Of a DNA stretch of 64,000 nucleotides, positions 43,701-51,084 are shown piece by piece. A model generated the notes under the pieces. The model was not told the origin of the DNA, searched no databases, and worked only from the letters and a program-made list of their open reading frames with translations. Source of the stretch: CAZAQK01 sp046344715 (GTDB taxonomy: Bacteria; Pseudomonadota; Alphaproteobacteria; Rickettsiales; SXRF01). The translations under genes were made by a program, and so were the position numbers. The stretch is taken from positions 62,001-126,000 of the forward strand of contig JBKDKX010000019.1 of assembly GCA_046344715.1 (NCBI GenBank). The letters are read 5' to 3'. Positions within the stretch are counted from its first letter, which is position 1; every line of letters begins with the position of its first letter.

Positions 43701-44443
43701 TCATTGGCAGCGCGCAAAATGTACTGGCTGCTGGCACGTACCACGTGTTTGATGACGAAAATATGGTCACTGTTAGTTTGCTTGGTAGTGGTGAATTGCA
43801 AAGCGTTACCGAGCTTGCCGTGCTGAATGGCGCAAACGCTGCGTTGCTGGGCAGCGAGATTATTCAGTTTAAAACGGCAACGCTTATTGAGCCAAATAAA
43901 TATACCCTATCGGGGTTACTGCGCGGAAGGCTTGGTACCGAATGGGCGGTGGGTACACATGCTATTTCCGAGCGGTTTGTGCTGCTTAATGGAAGCCTTG
44001 CCAGTCAGAGCGTGCCAAGTAGCCTGATAGGTCTTTCGCGTAGCTATAAGTCGGTGACGTTTGGCAGCACCCTTTCATCGGCGGTGGCAGAAGATTTTAC
44101 CTATGGTGGTGTGGCACTGAAGCCTTATGCGCCGGTACATGTGACTGGAAGCCGTGATGGCAGCAGCAACCTGACCATCAGCTGGGTGCGGCGCACACGC
44201 CTTGGCGGGCATTGGCAGGATGGTGTGGATGTTCCACTTTCAGAAACCGCTGAGGGGTATGAGGTGGATATAATTAACGGCAGCAATGTGGTGCGAACAA
44301 TAACCACAAATACCCCATCAGTGGTATATTCAGCAGCACAACAAACAACTGATTTCGGCAGCCCGCAAGCATCGGTTATAGTGCGCGTATATCAAATGTC
44401 TGCGCTTGTAGGGCGAGGGTATAAGGCGGAGGTTTCAGTATAA
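40760..44443 (+). CDS. GTA TIM-barrel host-specificity / tail fibre base protein (RcGTA g15-like)
   Basis: A 1227-residue megatron-type hub protein. The N-terminus has a Gly/Ala-rich stretch and the QTSTYGNMIPIVYGTVRIGGNIIW signature. The GTA TIM-barrel glycosidase-like domain spans about 290-650 (VVVSWFGDSLDAG, FVIGSELKGL, WTWDARPYPYWP). A phage tail domain (about 720-900) follows, and a C-terminal part with GLLRGRLGTEWAVGTHAISERFVLL typical of RcGTA gp15. It contacts the recipient cell surface. Last gene of the conserved g12-g15 module. Confidence 0.94.
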   Translation: MASIILSAAGSAAGTATGIPFANVIGSQIGRTIGGVIDNKLFGASGKHTHRNGPRLADLGVQTSTYGNMIPIVYGTVRIGGNIIWSRPIKELATTTTTSSSAGGGKGGGGKVTQSSTTYSYSITLAVGICEGPVDEVLRIWADAMQLDLSQYTLRVYHGNEEQLPDSLIQAFDGADNTPAYRGLSYVVFEDFPLEDFGNRIPNFTFEVQKKAQYPDFDGELLEETIKGITLIPGAGEFVYDTQVEYKIPGGNFGAGWQQQGEQAAINMHNPHGTANANLSLDQLERTCPNVEWVSVVVSWFGDSLDAGDCIIKPGVEYQTGAITSPDTWQVGSYTRSTARQITLVSGSPQYGGTPDDNSVLRLLNDLRTRGYNIMFYPMVFMDVSGKPWRGDITGTATEVADFFTKTNGYNAFINHYANLVDGKVEAFVIGSELKGLTKVTDTPGSYPAVDELVSLASDVKTTLGSSVKVTYAADWSEYHHTDGGWYNLDTLWASADIDVVGIDAYFPLSDAPQGKYDIQAVMDGWTEGEGYDFYYSDPARTIQVPLSAPYAWKNLAWFWENTHTNPDLSTTSWVPESKPIWFTEYGFPSVDGATNQPNVFFDPNSVSSALPYYSKGRVDFRAQRTGLMATEMKWQGSAMVERMFIWTWDARPYPYWPDLTSIWSDGAAWKTGHWVQGKLGISSLAAILVDLCKRSGLVEGDLNVSQVTDQVEGYVINNQLTIRNAIEILQQGYFFDTVESDGILKFISRAGAVSAEIPEADIVPDDNGDASGLLNISRTQEIDLPKRVNVVYINRLYNYQNATQYSQREMTESRQILTLDMPIVFADQVAKTIADVTLFTEWISRTQYEFALPAKYMDIEPADILAVTVSGVTHRMRVTSVQILSHGLIRVSAVADDVSTYDFHTSPGQGSMQTTGNNTIPSTHLEILDIPAFPGNDTDKGIIRYAGAGVSAGWNGAAVYRSDDGGGSYNRVMDIVAPAVIGSAQNVLAAGTYHVFDDENMVTVSLLGSGELQSVTELAVLNGANAALLGSEIIQFKTATLIEPNKYTLSGLLRGRLGTEWAVGTHAISERFVLLNGSLASQSVPSSLIGLSRSYKSVTFGSTLSSAVAEDFTYGGVALKPYAPVHVTGSRDGSSNLTISWVRRTRLGGHWQDGVDVPLSETAEGYEVDIINGSNVVRTITTNTPSVVYSAAQQTTDFGSPQASVIVRVYQMSALVGRGYKAEVSV

Positions 44444-44446
44444 TTC

Positions 44447-44482
44447 CCTCCTTGAGGGGGAGGGTTAGGGAGAGGGGAAGTA
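44447..44482. repeat. CTCCTTGAGGGGGAGGGTTAGGGAGAGGGG-type repeat
   Basis: One copy of a GA/CT-rich repeat class found in intergenic regions of many bacteria; two related copies in opposite orientation lie at 46346-46474. Confidence 0.65.
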
Positions 44483-44489
44483 CAATTAA

Positions 44490-45029
44490 CTACCCCAACA
44501 ACTTTTTCTTTTGTGCCTGAAATTCTTCTTCGGTTAAATGGCCGCGCTCTCTGAGGTCAGCGAGTTTAGAAAGCTGGGAAGCAACATCCAGCGGTGCAGC
44601 GGCTGCCGGTGCTGGCTGGCTGGCTTGGTTCATACTCTTGCGGTGGGCATACATGGCTTCCTGTGTGGCGCGCACGAAAGGTACAATGGCAGATTTCATG
44701 ACCATACTGATGGTGAATGACGAAGCACCATCCCACACGCTGATGGAGCCAAAAGCAATAGTGAAGGCGTGATCGATGGATTGAATACGGTCGAGCGGCA
44801 GCTGAATTTGTCGCATACCAAAAAACATGCCGCAATTGAGGAATATCAGGCGGCGCGTGGTGCACACCGCCAGCCAGGTGGCATTATTCATATAACCGGA
44901 GGTGACGGCTTTGATGTCCTCATCCTCATCGAGGATTTTGGGCAGGGTACGGATTTCTTTGTTCGTCCAGAAAATATAACCGTCTTTATATTGGCTTATC
45001 TGGCGTTTGACCTCATCGAGTGAAGGCAT
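44490..45029 (-). CDS. bacterial PH-domain protein with C-terminal SHOCT
   Basis: A 179-residue protein with an N-terminal PH-like domain (YMNNATWLAVCTTRRLIFLNCGMFFGMRQIQLPLDRIQSIDH, about 45-90), a linker rich in Ala/Pro and a C-terminal SHOCT helix pair (LADLRERGHLTEEEFQAQKKKLL, about 155-178). SHOCT is a short oligomerisation or peptide-binding motif. Such PH/SHOCT proteins often accompany mobile elements; function unknown. It is transcribed against the block and divergent from DUF2793. Confidence 0.8.
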   Translation of the reverse strand: MPSLDEVKRQISQYKDGYIFWTNKEIRTLPKILDEDEDIKAVTSGYMNNATWLAVCTTRRLIFLNCGMFFGMRQIQLPLDRIQSIDHAFTIAFGSISVWDGASSFTISMVMKSAIVPFVRATQEAMYAHRKSMNQASQPAPAAAAPLDVASQLSKLADLRERGHLTEEEFQAQKKKLLG

Positions 45030-45111
45030 GGCGTGTCCTCATTAGTTTTGCCGCAGTGTAATGCAGCGGCTTTTATCAATAAAGCAATTTTACAGAGTAG
45101 TAGGAGCAATT

Positions 45112-45966
45112 ATGGCAACCACGACACATATCGGCATGACGCTGGTGGAACAATCGCAATCGCAAAAGGAAGTAACGGTCAATCAGGCACTCACCCGCAT
45201 TGACGCGCTGATGAATACCGGCGCCAAAAGCCGCACCATAAATACCCCGCCAGGCTCACCTGCCAGCGGTGATGTATATATTATTGCGGCAAGCCCCACC
45301 GGCGCTTGGGCAGGGCAGGCGGGGAAAATTGGCTATTTTGACCAGACGTGGAAATTCATAACCCCAAATGAGGGCGCTGCCTTCTGGGTGAATGATGAGA
45401 ATATATTGTATGTGTTTGATGGTGCCAGCTGGGTGACTGTTGGCGGTACGGTGCGCAAAACCCTGTGGATTCCGGCCTCGCAGATGCGGCCATCAGTTAC
45501 AAACGGGTGCAGCGCGCTGGCACAGCTGGAAATCGCCGCCGGACAGCCGGATGTGTTGACACTGGGGTTTGATGCAGCAACCGAGCAATATGCCCAATTC
45601 CCCGTGGCCTTCCGCAAGGGGTGGGACGAAGGCACGGTAACAGCAGTGCTATATTGGAGCCATCCGGCCACTGCCACCAATTTTGATGTGGTGTGGGGAG
45701 TGCAGGGCGTGGCAATCAGTAATGATGATGCTATGGGTGTGGCATTCGGCACGGCACAAACGGTGACCGACTCTGGCGGCACCACAAATGATATTTACAC
45801 AACGCCTGAAACATCCGCCATCACGATTACAGGCACACCAGCGGATGCAGATGTGTGCTTTTTCCGCGTGTATCGCAAGGCGGCAGATGCAGCAGATAAC
45901 CTCGCCGTAAGTGCGCGCCTGCATGGCATCAAGTTGTTTTACACGGTGAATAGTTACTGGGATTAA
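45112..45966 (+). CDS. DUF2793 phage-associated protein
   Basis: A 284-residue protein with the DUF2793 pattern (THIGMTLVEQSQSQKEVTVNQALTRIDALM, GDVYIIAASPTGAWAGQAGKIGYFDQTWKFITPNEGAAFWVNDE). These proteins are tail-fibre-associated or virion-surface candidates in alphaproteobacterial phage and GTA clusters. The C-terminal half is a beta-rich domain ending in VNSYWD. ATG 45112 after TAGGAG is preferred over an in-frame start at 45061. Confidence 0.85.
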   Translation: MATTTHIGMTLVEQSQSQKEVTVNQALTRIDALMNTGAKSRTINTPPGSPASGDVYIIAASPTGAWAGQAGKIGYFDQTWKFITPNEGAAFWVNDENILYVFDGASWVTVGGTVRKTLWIPASQMRPSVTNGCSALAQLEIAAGQPDVLTLGFDAATEQYAQFPVAFRKGWDEGTVTAVLYWSHPATATNFDVVWGVQGVAISNDDAMGVAFGTAQTVTDSGGTTNDIYTTPETSAITITGTPADADVCFFRVYRKAADAADNLAVSARLHGIKLFYTVNSYWD

Positions 45967-45975
45967 TTTTAGGTT

Positions 45976-46058
45976 CGTCATTCCGGCGAAGGCCGGAATC
46001 CATGTTTAACGGTTATATAATATTGAGGCGTGGATACCGGCCTGCGCCGGTATGACAA
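45976..46058. repeat. interspersed palindromic repeats after the DUF2793 gene
   Basis: CGTCATTCCGGCGAAGGCCGGAATCC and GATACCGGCCTGCGCCGGTATGACA: a pair of hairpins matching the pair at 23670-23755 in order and spacing. Confidence 0.8.
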
Positions 46059-46068
46059 AGGAGATTCT

Positions 46069-46335
46069 ATGAAAAAAAGCAATCACGGCTGGAAAATTGA
46101 TAAGCATATTCCGATTGCCGTTATCATCACAATTTTAGTTCAGGTGATTGGCATGTTCGTGTGGGCGGCATCGCTGGAAGCGCGGGTGGCGCATGTGGAA
46201 AAACAAAATACAAGTAATGAGCATCACACCGAGAAACTCGCGCGCATTGAAGAACGCCTCGAATATATGAAGCAGGATACCGAGGCGATCAAAAAACAAC
46301 TTGGGTTTATTACGAATCGGTTGATGCGGGAGTAG
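46069..46335 (+). CDS. small membrane protein, holin/spanin-like by position
   Basis: An 88-residue protein with one transmembrane helix (about 17-36) followed by a coiled coil (EARVAHVEKQN..., IEERLEYMKQDTEAIKKQL). Directly precedes the lysozyme gene, so a lysis-related role is likely by context only. ATG 46069 with AAGGAG; the frame upstream of it (46030) runs through a repeat. Confidence 0.7.
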   Translation: MKKSNHGWKIDKHIPIAVIITILVQVIGMFVWAASLEARVAHVEKQNTSNEHHTEKLARIEERLEYMKQDTEAIKKQLGFITNRLMRE

Positions 46336-46345
46336 TAATAAAATC

Positions 46346-46474
46346 CTCCCCCCTTGAGGGGGAGGACGTGTTTGCCTTGTACTTACGAAGTAAGTGCTTA
46401 GGCAAACCGAGGAGAGGGGTACTCTTATTTTTTAATCCCCCTCTCCCTAACCCTCTCCCACAAGGGGAGAGGGG
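46346..46474. repeat. two opposed GA/CT-rich repeats before the lysozyme gene
   Basis: Copies of the CCCTTGAGGGGGAGG and CCCCTCTCCCTAACCCTCTCCC classes flank GTGTTTGCCTTG...CTTAGGCAAACCGAGG, itself an inverted repeat with arms TTTGCC(T)/(A)GGCAAA. The same class is at 44447. Confidence 0.7.
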
Positions 46475-46488
46475 ATTGGAGAAAACAC

Positions 46489-46947
46489 ATGAAAAAACTC
46501 TCAGAACGTGGCTATGCCCTGATTATGAAATATGAGGGGTTTTCGCCCATTCCTTATATATGCCCTGCTGGGTTGCCAACTATTGGTTACGGTCATGTCA
46601 TAATTGCGGGGGAAGCCTTCCCAAAAGCCGGAATATCGCCAGAAATGGCAAAAATGCTGCTTAAACAGGATGTTGAAAGGTTTGAGGCAGCTATAAACCG
46701 GCTGGTGACGGCCAAAATCAACCAAAACCAGTTTGATGCACTGGTTTCTTTTGCCTATAATATAGGCAATAAAGCCTTTGAAAAATCAACGTTATTAACG
46801 CTATTAAATCAGGGGCAGCATGAAAAAGTGCCCGCAGAGCTTGGAAAATGGGTATTCTCCCGCGGACACCGGCTTTCCGGCCTTGTGCGTAGGCGGGCGG
46901 CAGAGGCCGCTTTGTACAGTGGTAAGCCGGATTTCACAGAATTGTAA
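46489..46947 (+). CDS. endolysin: GH24 phage-type lysozyme
   Basis: A 152-residue muramidase that cleaves the peptidoglycan glycan strand. Catalytic Glu16 (KYEGFSP), the GLPTIGYGH signature with Thr31, and the substrate-lobe segment NQNQFDALVSFAYNIG place it in GH24. The second catalytic position (Asp in T4 lysozyme) is Cys25 here (YICPAG), as in other phage lysozymes of the CPAG type. No signal-arrest helix, so release needs a holin, possibly the gene upstream. Confidence 0.92.
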   Translation: MKKLSERGYALIMKYEGFSPIPYICPAGLPTIGYGHVIIAGEAFPKAGISPEMAKMLLKQDVERFEAAINRLVTAKINQNQFDALVSFAYNIGNKAFEKSTLLTLLNQGQHEKVPAELGKWVFSRGHRLSGLVRRRAAEAALYSGKPDFTEL

Positions 46948-47020
46948 TATAACTTTTTGGGTTTTCAGGTATAGTTGGCTTAGGTAAAACTTTAAACATA
47001 ATACAATTTGGAGACAGGTT

Positions 47021-47965
47021 ATGGTCGAGATACTTTTAGAAAACCAGAAGCATATGCAAGATTACATTGCTGGTCGTACAGGTCATAGTCAGCCTGCTAA
47101 TAAGCATGATGTTGGTTTTCATAGGGATTTCCCAGACGATAAAGTTGTAAATAGTCTCACTAAGGCTGAGAAAGCCAAGTTTGTTGACGATGCTTTTACA
47201 AGTATTAAAGGTAATCGTCATGATATTTCTGGTGCAATTAAGCGTTTGGAAGATGCAAAAGAACGTCTTGCTGAATACGAAACCGGTAAGGGTGATACAA
47301 AGACATACAAAAAATATGTAGAAGACCTTGAAAAGAACTTGCGTAAAGATGCAAAGGGCTATTTCAAGGATCTTGATGAGGCTCACAAGGTTGCTGAAAA
47401 AGCTCGCACTATACTCTTGAAAGATCGCGATGCAAAAATTAAAGTAGCTGATGAGTTTCTGCGCAAAGAAACGAAGGCTCTTAATCCAAAAGCACCTAAC
47501 TATAACAAAGCCTATGATGCAATTAACGAGCGTCACAAGAATGTTATGGATGCCATTGAAAATACCTATGGTAAAAAAATTGAGAATTTGGACGAGCACA
47601 TCAGTACAATAGCTGAACACACTGGTAAACTCGAAAAAGCAACCGGCATGAAGGCTGCGGATCATATTGCTTCTACCGCTGTTACTTCTGCCGAAAAAGG
47701 CGCTGTAAAGGCTGCTGAGCAGGCTGGGGCAAAAGAAGCTGGTATGCTCTCTAGAATGGGGCAGAATCTTAAAGGTGGCTTTGGCGCTAAAGCAAAAGTT
47801 GGTCTTGGCGTAATTGCCGGTGGTGGTCTTGCGCTTAGCGGCTTTAAGGATCTTGCTGGCAGAACCGATGATGATGGCAAGCCAGTGGAGTCCAACAAGT
47901 TTGTTGGCCTTGTTAAGGTGGCTGCTGGTCTTATCGGTGGTGCAAAACTTGCTGCTTGGCGGTAA
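47021..47965 (+). CDS. unknown protein 1 of the right-hand set (coiled coil plus hydrophobic hairpin)
   Basis: A 314-residue highly charged helical protein: a long coiled-coil region (about 45-215), then a low-complexity Ala/Lys segment and two C-terminal hydrophobic stretches (KVGLGVIAGGGLALSGF about 260-276, and FVGLVKVAAGLIGGAKLAA about 294-312) that could form a membrane hairpin. No signal peptide. Strong GGAGACAGG before ATG. The architecture resembles the four mid-block unknowns. Codon use is AT-richer than neighbouring phage genes. Confidence 0.7.
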   Translation: MVEILLENQKHMQDYIAGRTGHSQPANKHDVGFHRDFPDDKVVNSLTKAEKAKFVDDAFTSIKGNRHDISGAIKRLEDAKERLAEYETGKGDTKTYKKYVEDLEKNLRKDAKGYFKDLDEAHKVAEKARTILLKDRDAKIKVADEFLRKETKALNPKAPNYNKAYDAINERHKNVMDAIENTYGKKIENLDEHISTIAEHTGKLEKATGMKAADHIASTAVTSAEKGAVKAAEQAGAKEAGMLSRMGQNLKGGFGAKAKVGLGVIAGGGLALSGFKDLAGRTDDDGKPVESNKFVGLVKVAAGLIGGAKLAAWR

Positions 47966-48031
47966 GCAACTGCTTAACCCAGTATCCTGAATCTATAATT
48001 ATTAAACCATAAAAACAGTGGGGAGTTTGTC

Positions 48032-48550
48032 GTGGCTGAAGAAATTGCAAAAGAAGTAAAAGCTCAGGAACAAGCAAAAAATAACACAGCGGCGCGTGTG
48101 GCGCAGCTGGTAGCGCTGGCCGATGCCGCGCGTGCTTCCGGAAATCAAATCGATTTGGAAGCTGCGCGTCAGGCACTTGGCAGTGATGCGTTGCTTGATG
48201 CCGCCGTTGCTATGATGGAAGCCAGCGTGCGTGGCGACCTTGATAATAGTGTGATGCAGTCTGCATTAACGGCAGCACTCGCCCAGCAGCAGCTGGTTGA
48301 AGGCCAGACCGCAAGAATAGTGGAAGATCTGAAAGCGGCAACGCCTGCTAAAGCAGAAGAAGTAAAAGCAGAAGTTGCTCCGGCTGAAGTAAAAGTTGAA
48401 GCTCCAGTAGCAGAAGTAAAACCTACCGAGCCAGTAAATCAGGTGGCGGCGATGCGTGAAAGGCTGGAAGCTGAAGCTGGCAAACCGCATGTAGATCAGT
48501 TAGCTGCTAAGCGTGCTGAACCAGCAGCTGCAAAAGGCCGCGTGGTGTAA
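48032..48550 (+). CDS. unknown protein 2 of the right-hand set (Ala/Glu/Val-rich)
   Basis: A 172-residue acidic protein from GTG 48032 (GGGGAG upstream). Helical Ala-rich N-terminal two thirds, then a repetitive Pro/Ala/Glu/Val/Lys linker (about 105-140, units like VKAEVAPAEVKVEAP) and a basic end. No membrane segment. The linker is typical of spacers between domains or to a surface. Function not recognised. Confidence 0.65.
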   Translation: MAEEIAKEVKAQEQAKNNTAARVAQLVALADAARASGNQIDLEAARQALGSDALLDAAVAMMEASVRGDLDNSVMQSALTAALAQQQLVEGQTARIVEDLKAATPAKAEEVKAEVAPAEVKVEAPVAEVKPTEPVNQVAAMRERLEAEAGKPHVDQLAAKRAEPAAAKGRVV

Positions 48551-48559
48551 ATTAATATT

Positions 48560-48630
48560 GTCATTCTGACCCCGCATGAATTGCGGGGGAAGAATCTTAA
48601 GATCCTTCACTTTGTTCAGGATGACAGATA
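48560..48630. repeat. interspersed palindromic repeat
   Basis: GTCATTCTGACCCCGCATGAATTGCGGGG-AAGAATC followed by AGATCCTTCACTTTGTTCAGGATGACA, the same double unit as at 5.6 and 37.8 kb. Confidence 0.75.
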
Positions 48631-48639
48631 GAATAAATT

Positions 48640-48663
48640 CCCCCGCAACATGCGGGGGTTTTT
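48640..48663 (+). terminator. intrinsic terminator just upstream of the ParB-like gene
   Basis: CCCCCGCA (48640-48647) pairs with TGCGGGGG (48651-48658) and is followed by five T residues. It ends 16 bases before the GTG start of the next gene, so the Shine-Dalgarno (AAGGAAGG) lies immediately after the T run. Confidence 0.8.
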
Positions 48664-48679
48664 GTAAGGAAGGAAAAAG

Positions 48680-49546
48680 GTGGCAAGTGCCGTAGACATG
48701 CGTGGTTCATACCACAATGTTATCCCAGCCGAGCAGGCATGGAAGGCACTGTCTGGCCTGAGTATTGAGCAGCTTGTCCCTTCCGTAGTCAAAAAATTTG
48801 AGGCCTCACCGCATTCCGGCCAGATTGTCTATTTTGACCCTGAATCCATTCAGGCAGACCCCGCCACATACCAATTCCGTTCCGGCGGCGATAAAAAAAA
48901 TGGCGTCACCAAACAGGGAAAATATGCGGCGAATAAGTGGGATCCTGTGTTGCACAGCAACCCCATACTGGTGCATGAGCGGCTGGATGGCAGCGTATTC
49001 GTGGCCGACGGGCATCATCGGCTGGAGCTGGCAAAGCGCACCAATGCCGCAGGCACTGGCCCGGGAGAAATAGCTGCAATCGTACTGCGTGAAGCGGATG
49101 GCTACACGCCGGAAGATGTGCGCGTCATCGCCGCGTATAAAAATATGCAGCATGGCCGTGCTGATGTGGTGGATTCTGCAAAAGTGTTCAAAGAAGCTGC
49201 ATCTGGCCGCGTGCATACTGATCTTCTGCCGCAATTGCAAATGGATAAGGGCAACCTTACACTTTCATATCGCCTGTCTAAACTATCTGATAAAGCACTG
49301 GATAAAGTGGCAAGCGGTGATGTGCCAGCGGATATTGCCGCGCGCGTGGCCGATAAAGTAGCAGATCCCGCAAGGCAAGAAGCGGTGATGGGGCATATTG
49401 AAAAAGCATTGAAAGGTGCTGATGAAGTGCATTACGCCGTGATGCATATGGAATATCCGGTGGCGCAAATCGCTAAACCGCAAGGATTTGCTGACAGGGT
49501 GCAGAAAAAAAGATTACAGTCTCGTGAAGATGGCTTAAGTAGATGA
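48680..49546 (+). CDS. ParB/DdrB-like domain protein of phage type
   Basis: A 288-residue protein. Residues about 50-170 form a ParB/sulfiredoxin-like fold as in phage DdrB-ParB domains: YFDPESIQADPATYQFRSGG, VHERLDGSVFVADGHHRLELAKR (the GHHRLELAKR active-site-like loop at 111-120), AIVLREADGYTPEDVRVIAAYKN. The C-terminal half is helical and ends with a basic tail carrying GFADRV (269-274). Such domains occur in polyvalent phage proteins packaged with DNA and delivered to the recipient; activity here is inference. GTG start with AAGGAAGG. Confidence 0.75.
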   Translation: MASAVDMRGSYHNVIPAEQAWKALSGLSIEQLVPSVVKKFEASPHSGQIVYFDPESIQADPATYQFRSGGDKKNGVTKQGKYAANKWDPVLHSNPILVHERLDGSVFVADGHHRLELAKRTNAAGTGPGEIAAIVLREADGYTPEDVRVIAAYKNMQHGRADVVDSAKVFKEAASGRVHTDLLPQLQMDKGNLTLSYRLSKLSDKALDKVASGDVPADIAARVADKVADPARQEAVMGHIEKALKGADEVHYAVMHMEYPVAQIAKPQGFADRVQKKRLQSREDGLSR

Positions 49547-49626
49547 AATATCAGTGTTAAATAACATGTGATTTTGTTGATATTTTTCTTTTTTCTTCTA
49601 ATATGCGTAGGTAAATAAAAATTAAT

Positions 49627-51084
49627 GTGAAAGTGCGTATGGCTTTAGCTGAACCCGTTACACTCAAGGTAGAAAGAAACCAGAACATTACCATTCGGGC
49701 GGATGGCAGTGTGCTCGTTGGCGTGCATGATATTGGTCAGCGTATCACAAAAGATAATACGCTGATTATTACGGGCAGTGGTGCTGGTTCTAAAATTGAT
49801 ATTGATCCAAAGTGGGCACCGCTTATTACGCTTTCAACTACCGATCCGCTTTTGATAAAGGGATCATTCACATTATCTGCGCAAAGTACACAGTCTGCTC
49901 TGGTTGATGTAACGCCCGTGGAACTTACCGGTATGGCGGGTGTGGAAAGCAAAAAGACGGTAGCAAACCCTGATAAAACTGCAATGGCTACACAACCTAA
50001 AGTAACAAAATATGATCTCAGCACACCAGATGGCAAACTCAGTGAAAATGCAAAAACTGGTGCAAAGTCGTTCTCATATTCCAGCAGTGGTGCAAAGAGG
50101 CAGTTATTCGTTGAGCGTGGTGCTCGCGTTGATTTTATCAACAGTAGAGATAATAACCGTCAGCTTTTTACGTTGCTTGGTTCCGATGCTATTGGGGCGT
50201 CTGAGAATCGTTTCAGGATAGCACGTGGCGATGCTATGGCAGACGTGCAGCGCACTCTGGACATTTATAGCCCGCTTTCTGCAGGCCAGCTGGCGCGTGA
50301 AAAAGAAAAATACGGTATCCCTGCGGGGCAAGCGCGTGGCGTTGTAGAGCTTAAAAACCCAGGAAAAGTAGATCTTTCAGTATCTGCAGTCTTGCCGTAT
50401 GGCGTTGATAGTCTAACGCCTGCGACTGGTACGAGTACAGGTAGAAGCGCGACAGTTGAAAACGAGACAGCAGAAGATACGCCACAGCAGAAGCTGTCAG
50501 CACAAAAAGCTGTGCAGGGTTTTGCACAGCGTCATTTGAATAACAGTGCAATTCAAGCCATCATGAGCGGTAAATATGCTGGGGATGTAAAAGGTGGAAA
50601 AGCATTGAAGGGCATGTTTGAGAATATCAACGCACAGGCGAGTCAAATGCTGAATAGCGATGGTACAGCGGTAAGCAAACCCCATCTCGTAGAATTGCAC
50701 AAGGAACTGGCAAAATTTGAAGATGCCATCGATCGTATGACAGGTGAAGCTGTAGATAGTTTGAAAAAAAATAAATTGATTCCCGCAGGTAAAGAAAATG
50801 ACCCCAGTGCATGGAAGAAAGAGAATGTCCCAGGCTGGTTGTATGATCGCATGCAGGACATGAAAAAAGAAGTAACGAATGTTCAAGAACAGCTGGAGAA
50901 AACTCCGTCGCTGTCGCGCAAGGCTGCATACACAGGCAAAATTGGTATGCTTGATCTTGTGCCGAAAGACATGCCGAAACTGGCCGTGTTCGAAGCTACA
51001 GAAGCACCCGCGCCGCTTGCTGCTGCTATGCCGCGTATAGCTAATTTCCTCAAAGGAAAATCAGGCGGGCAGGGCGCGGCTTAA
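49627..51084 (+). CDS. unknown protein 4 of the right-hand set
   Basis: A 485-residue protein. The N-terminal half is beta-rich (VTLKVERNQNITIRADGSVLVGVHDIG, LIITGSGAGSKIDIDP), then a mixed region (RGDAMADVQRTLDIYSPLSAGQLAREKEKYGIP), and the C-terminal third is helical and coiled-coil-like. Start is GTG 49627 or ATG 49639; neither has a clear Shine-Dalgarno. No known domain recognised. Its stop overlaps the convergent valS stop by 4 bases (TTAA), marking the end of the phage-like block. Confidence 0.7.
   Translation: MKVRMALAEPVTLKVERNQNITIRADGSVLVGVHDIGQRITKDNTLIITGSGAGSKIDIDPKWAPLITLSTTDPLLIKGSFTLSAQSTQSALVDVTPVELTGMAGVESKKTVANPDKTAMATQPKVTKYDLSTPDGKLSENAKTGAKSFSYSSSGAKRQLFVERGARVDFINSRDNNRQLFTLLGSDAIGASENRFRIARGDAMADVQRTLDIYSPLSAGQLAREKEKYGIPAGQARGVVELKNPGKVDLSVSAVLPYGVDSLTPATGTSTGRSATVENETAEDTPQQKLSAQKAVQGFAQRHLNNSAIQAIMSGKYAGDVKGGKALKGMFENINAQASQMLNSDGTAVSKPHLVELHKELAKFEDAIDRMTGEAVDSLKKNKLIPAGKENDPSAWKKENVPGWLYDRMQDMKKEVTNVQEQLEKTPSLSRKAAYTGKIGMLDLVPKDMPKLAVFEATEAPAPLAAAMPRIANFLKGKSGGQGAA

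Noticed and set aside
44447..46474. GA/CT-rich repeats considered as a CRISPR array
   Set aside because: Only three copies, irregular spacing, opposite orientations and no spacer-repeat regularity; no cas genes nearby.
18000..51084. Boundaries as an integrated prophage with attachment sites and integrase
   Set aside because: No integrase, excisionase, repressor or replication genes and no recognisable direct-repeat ends were found; gene order fits a GTA-like cluster better.
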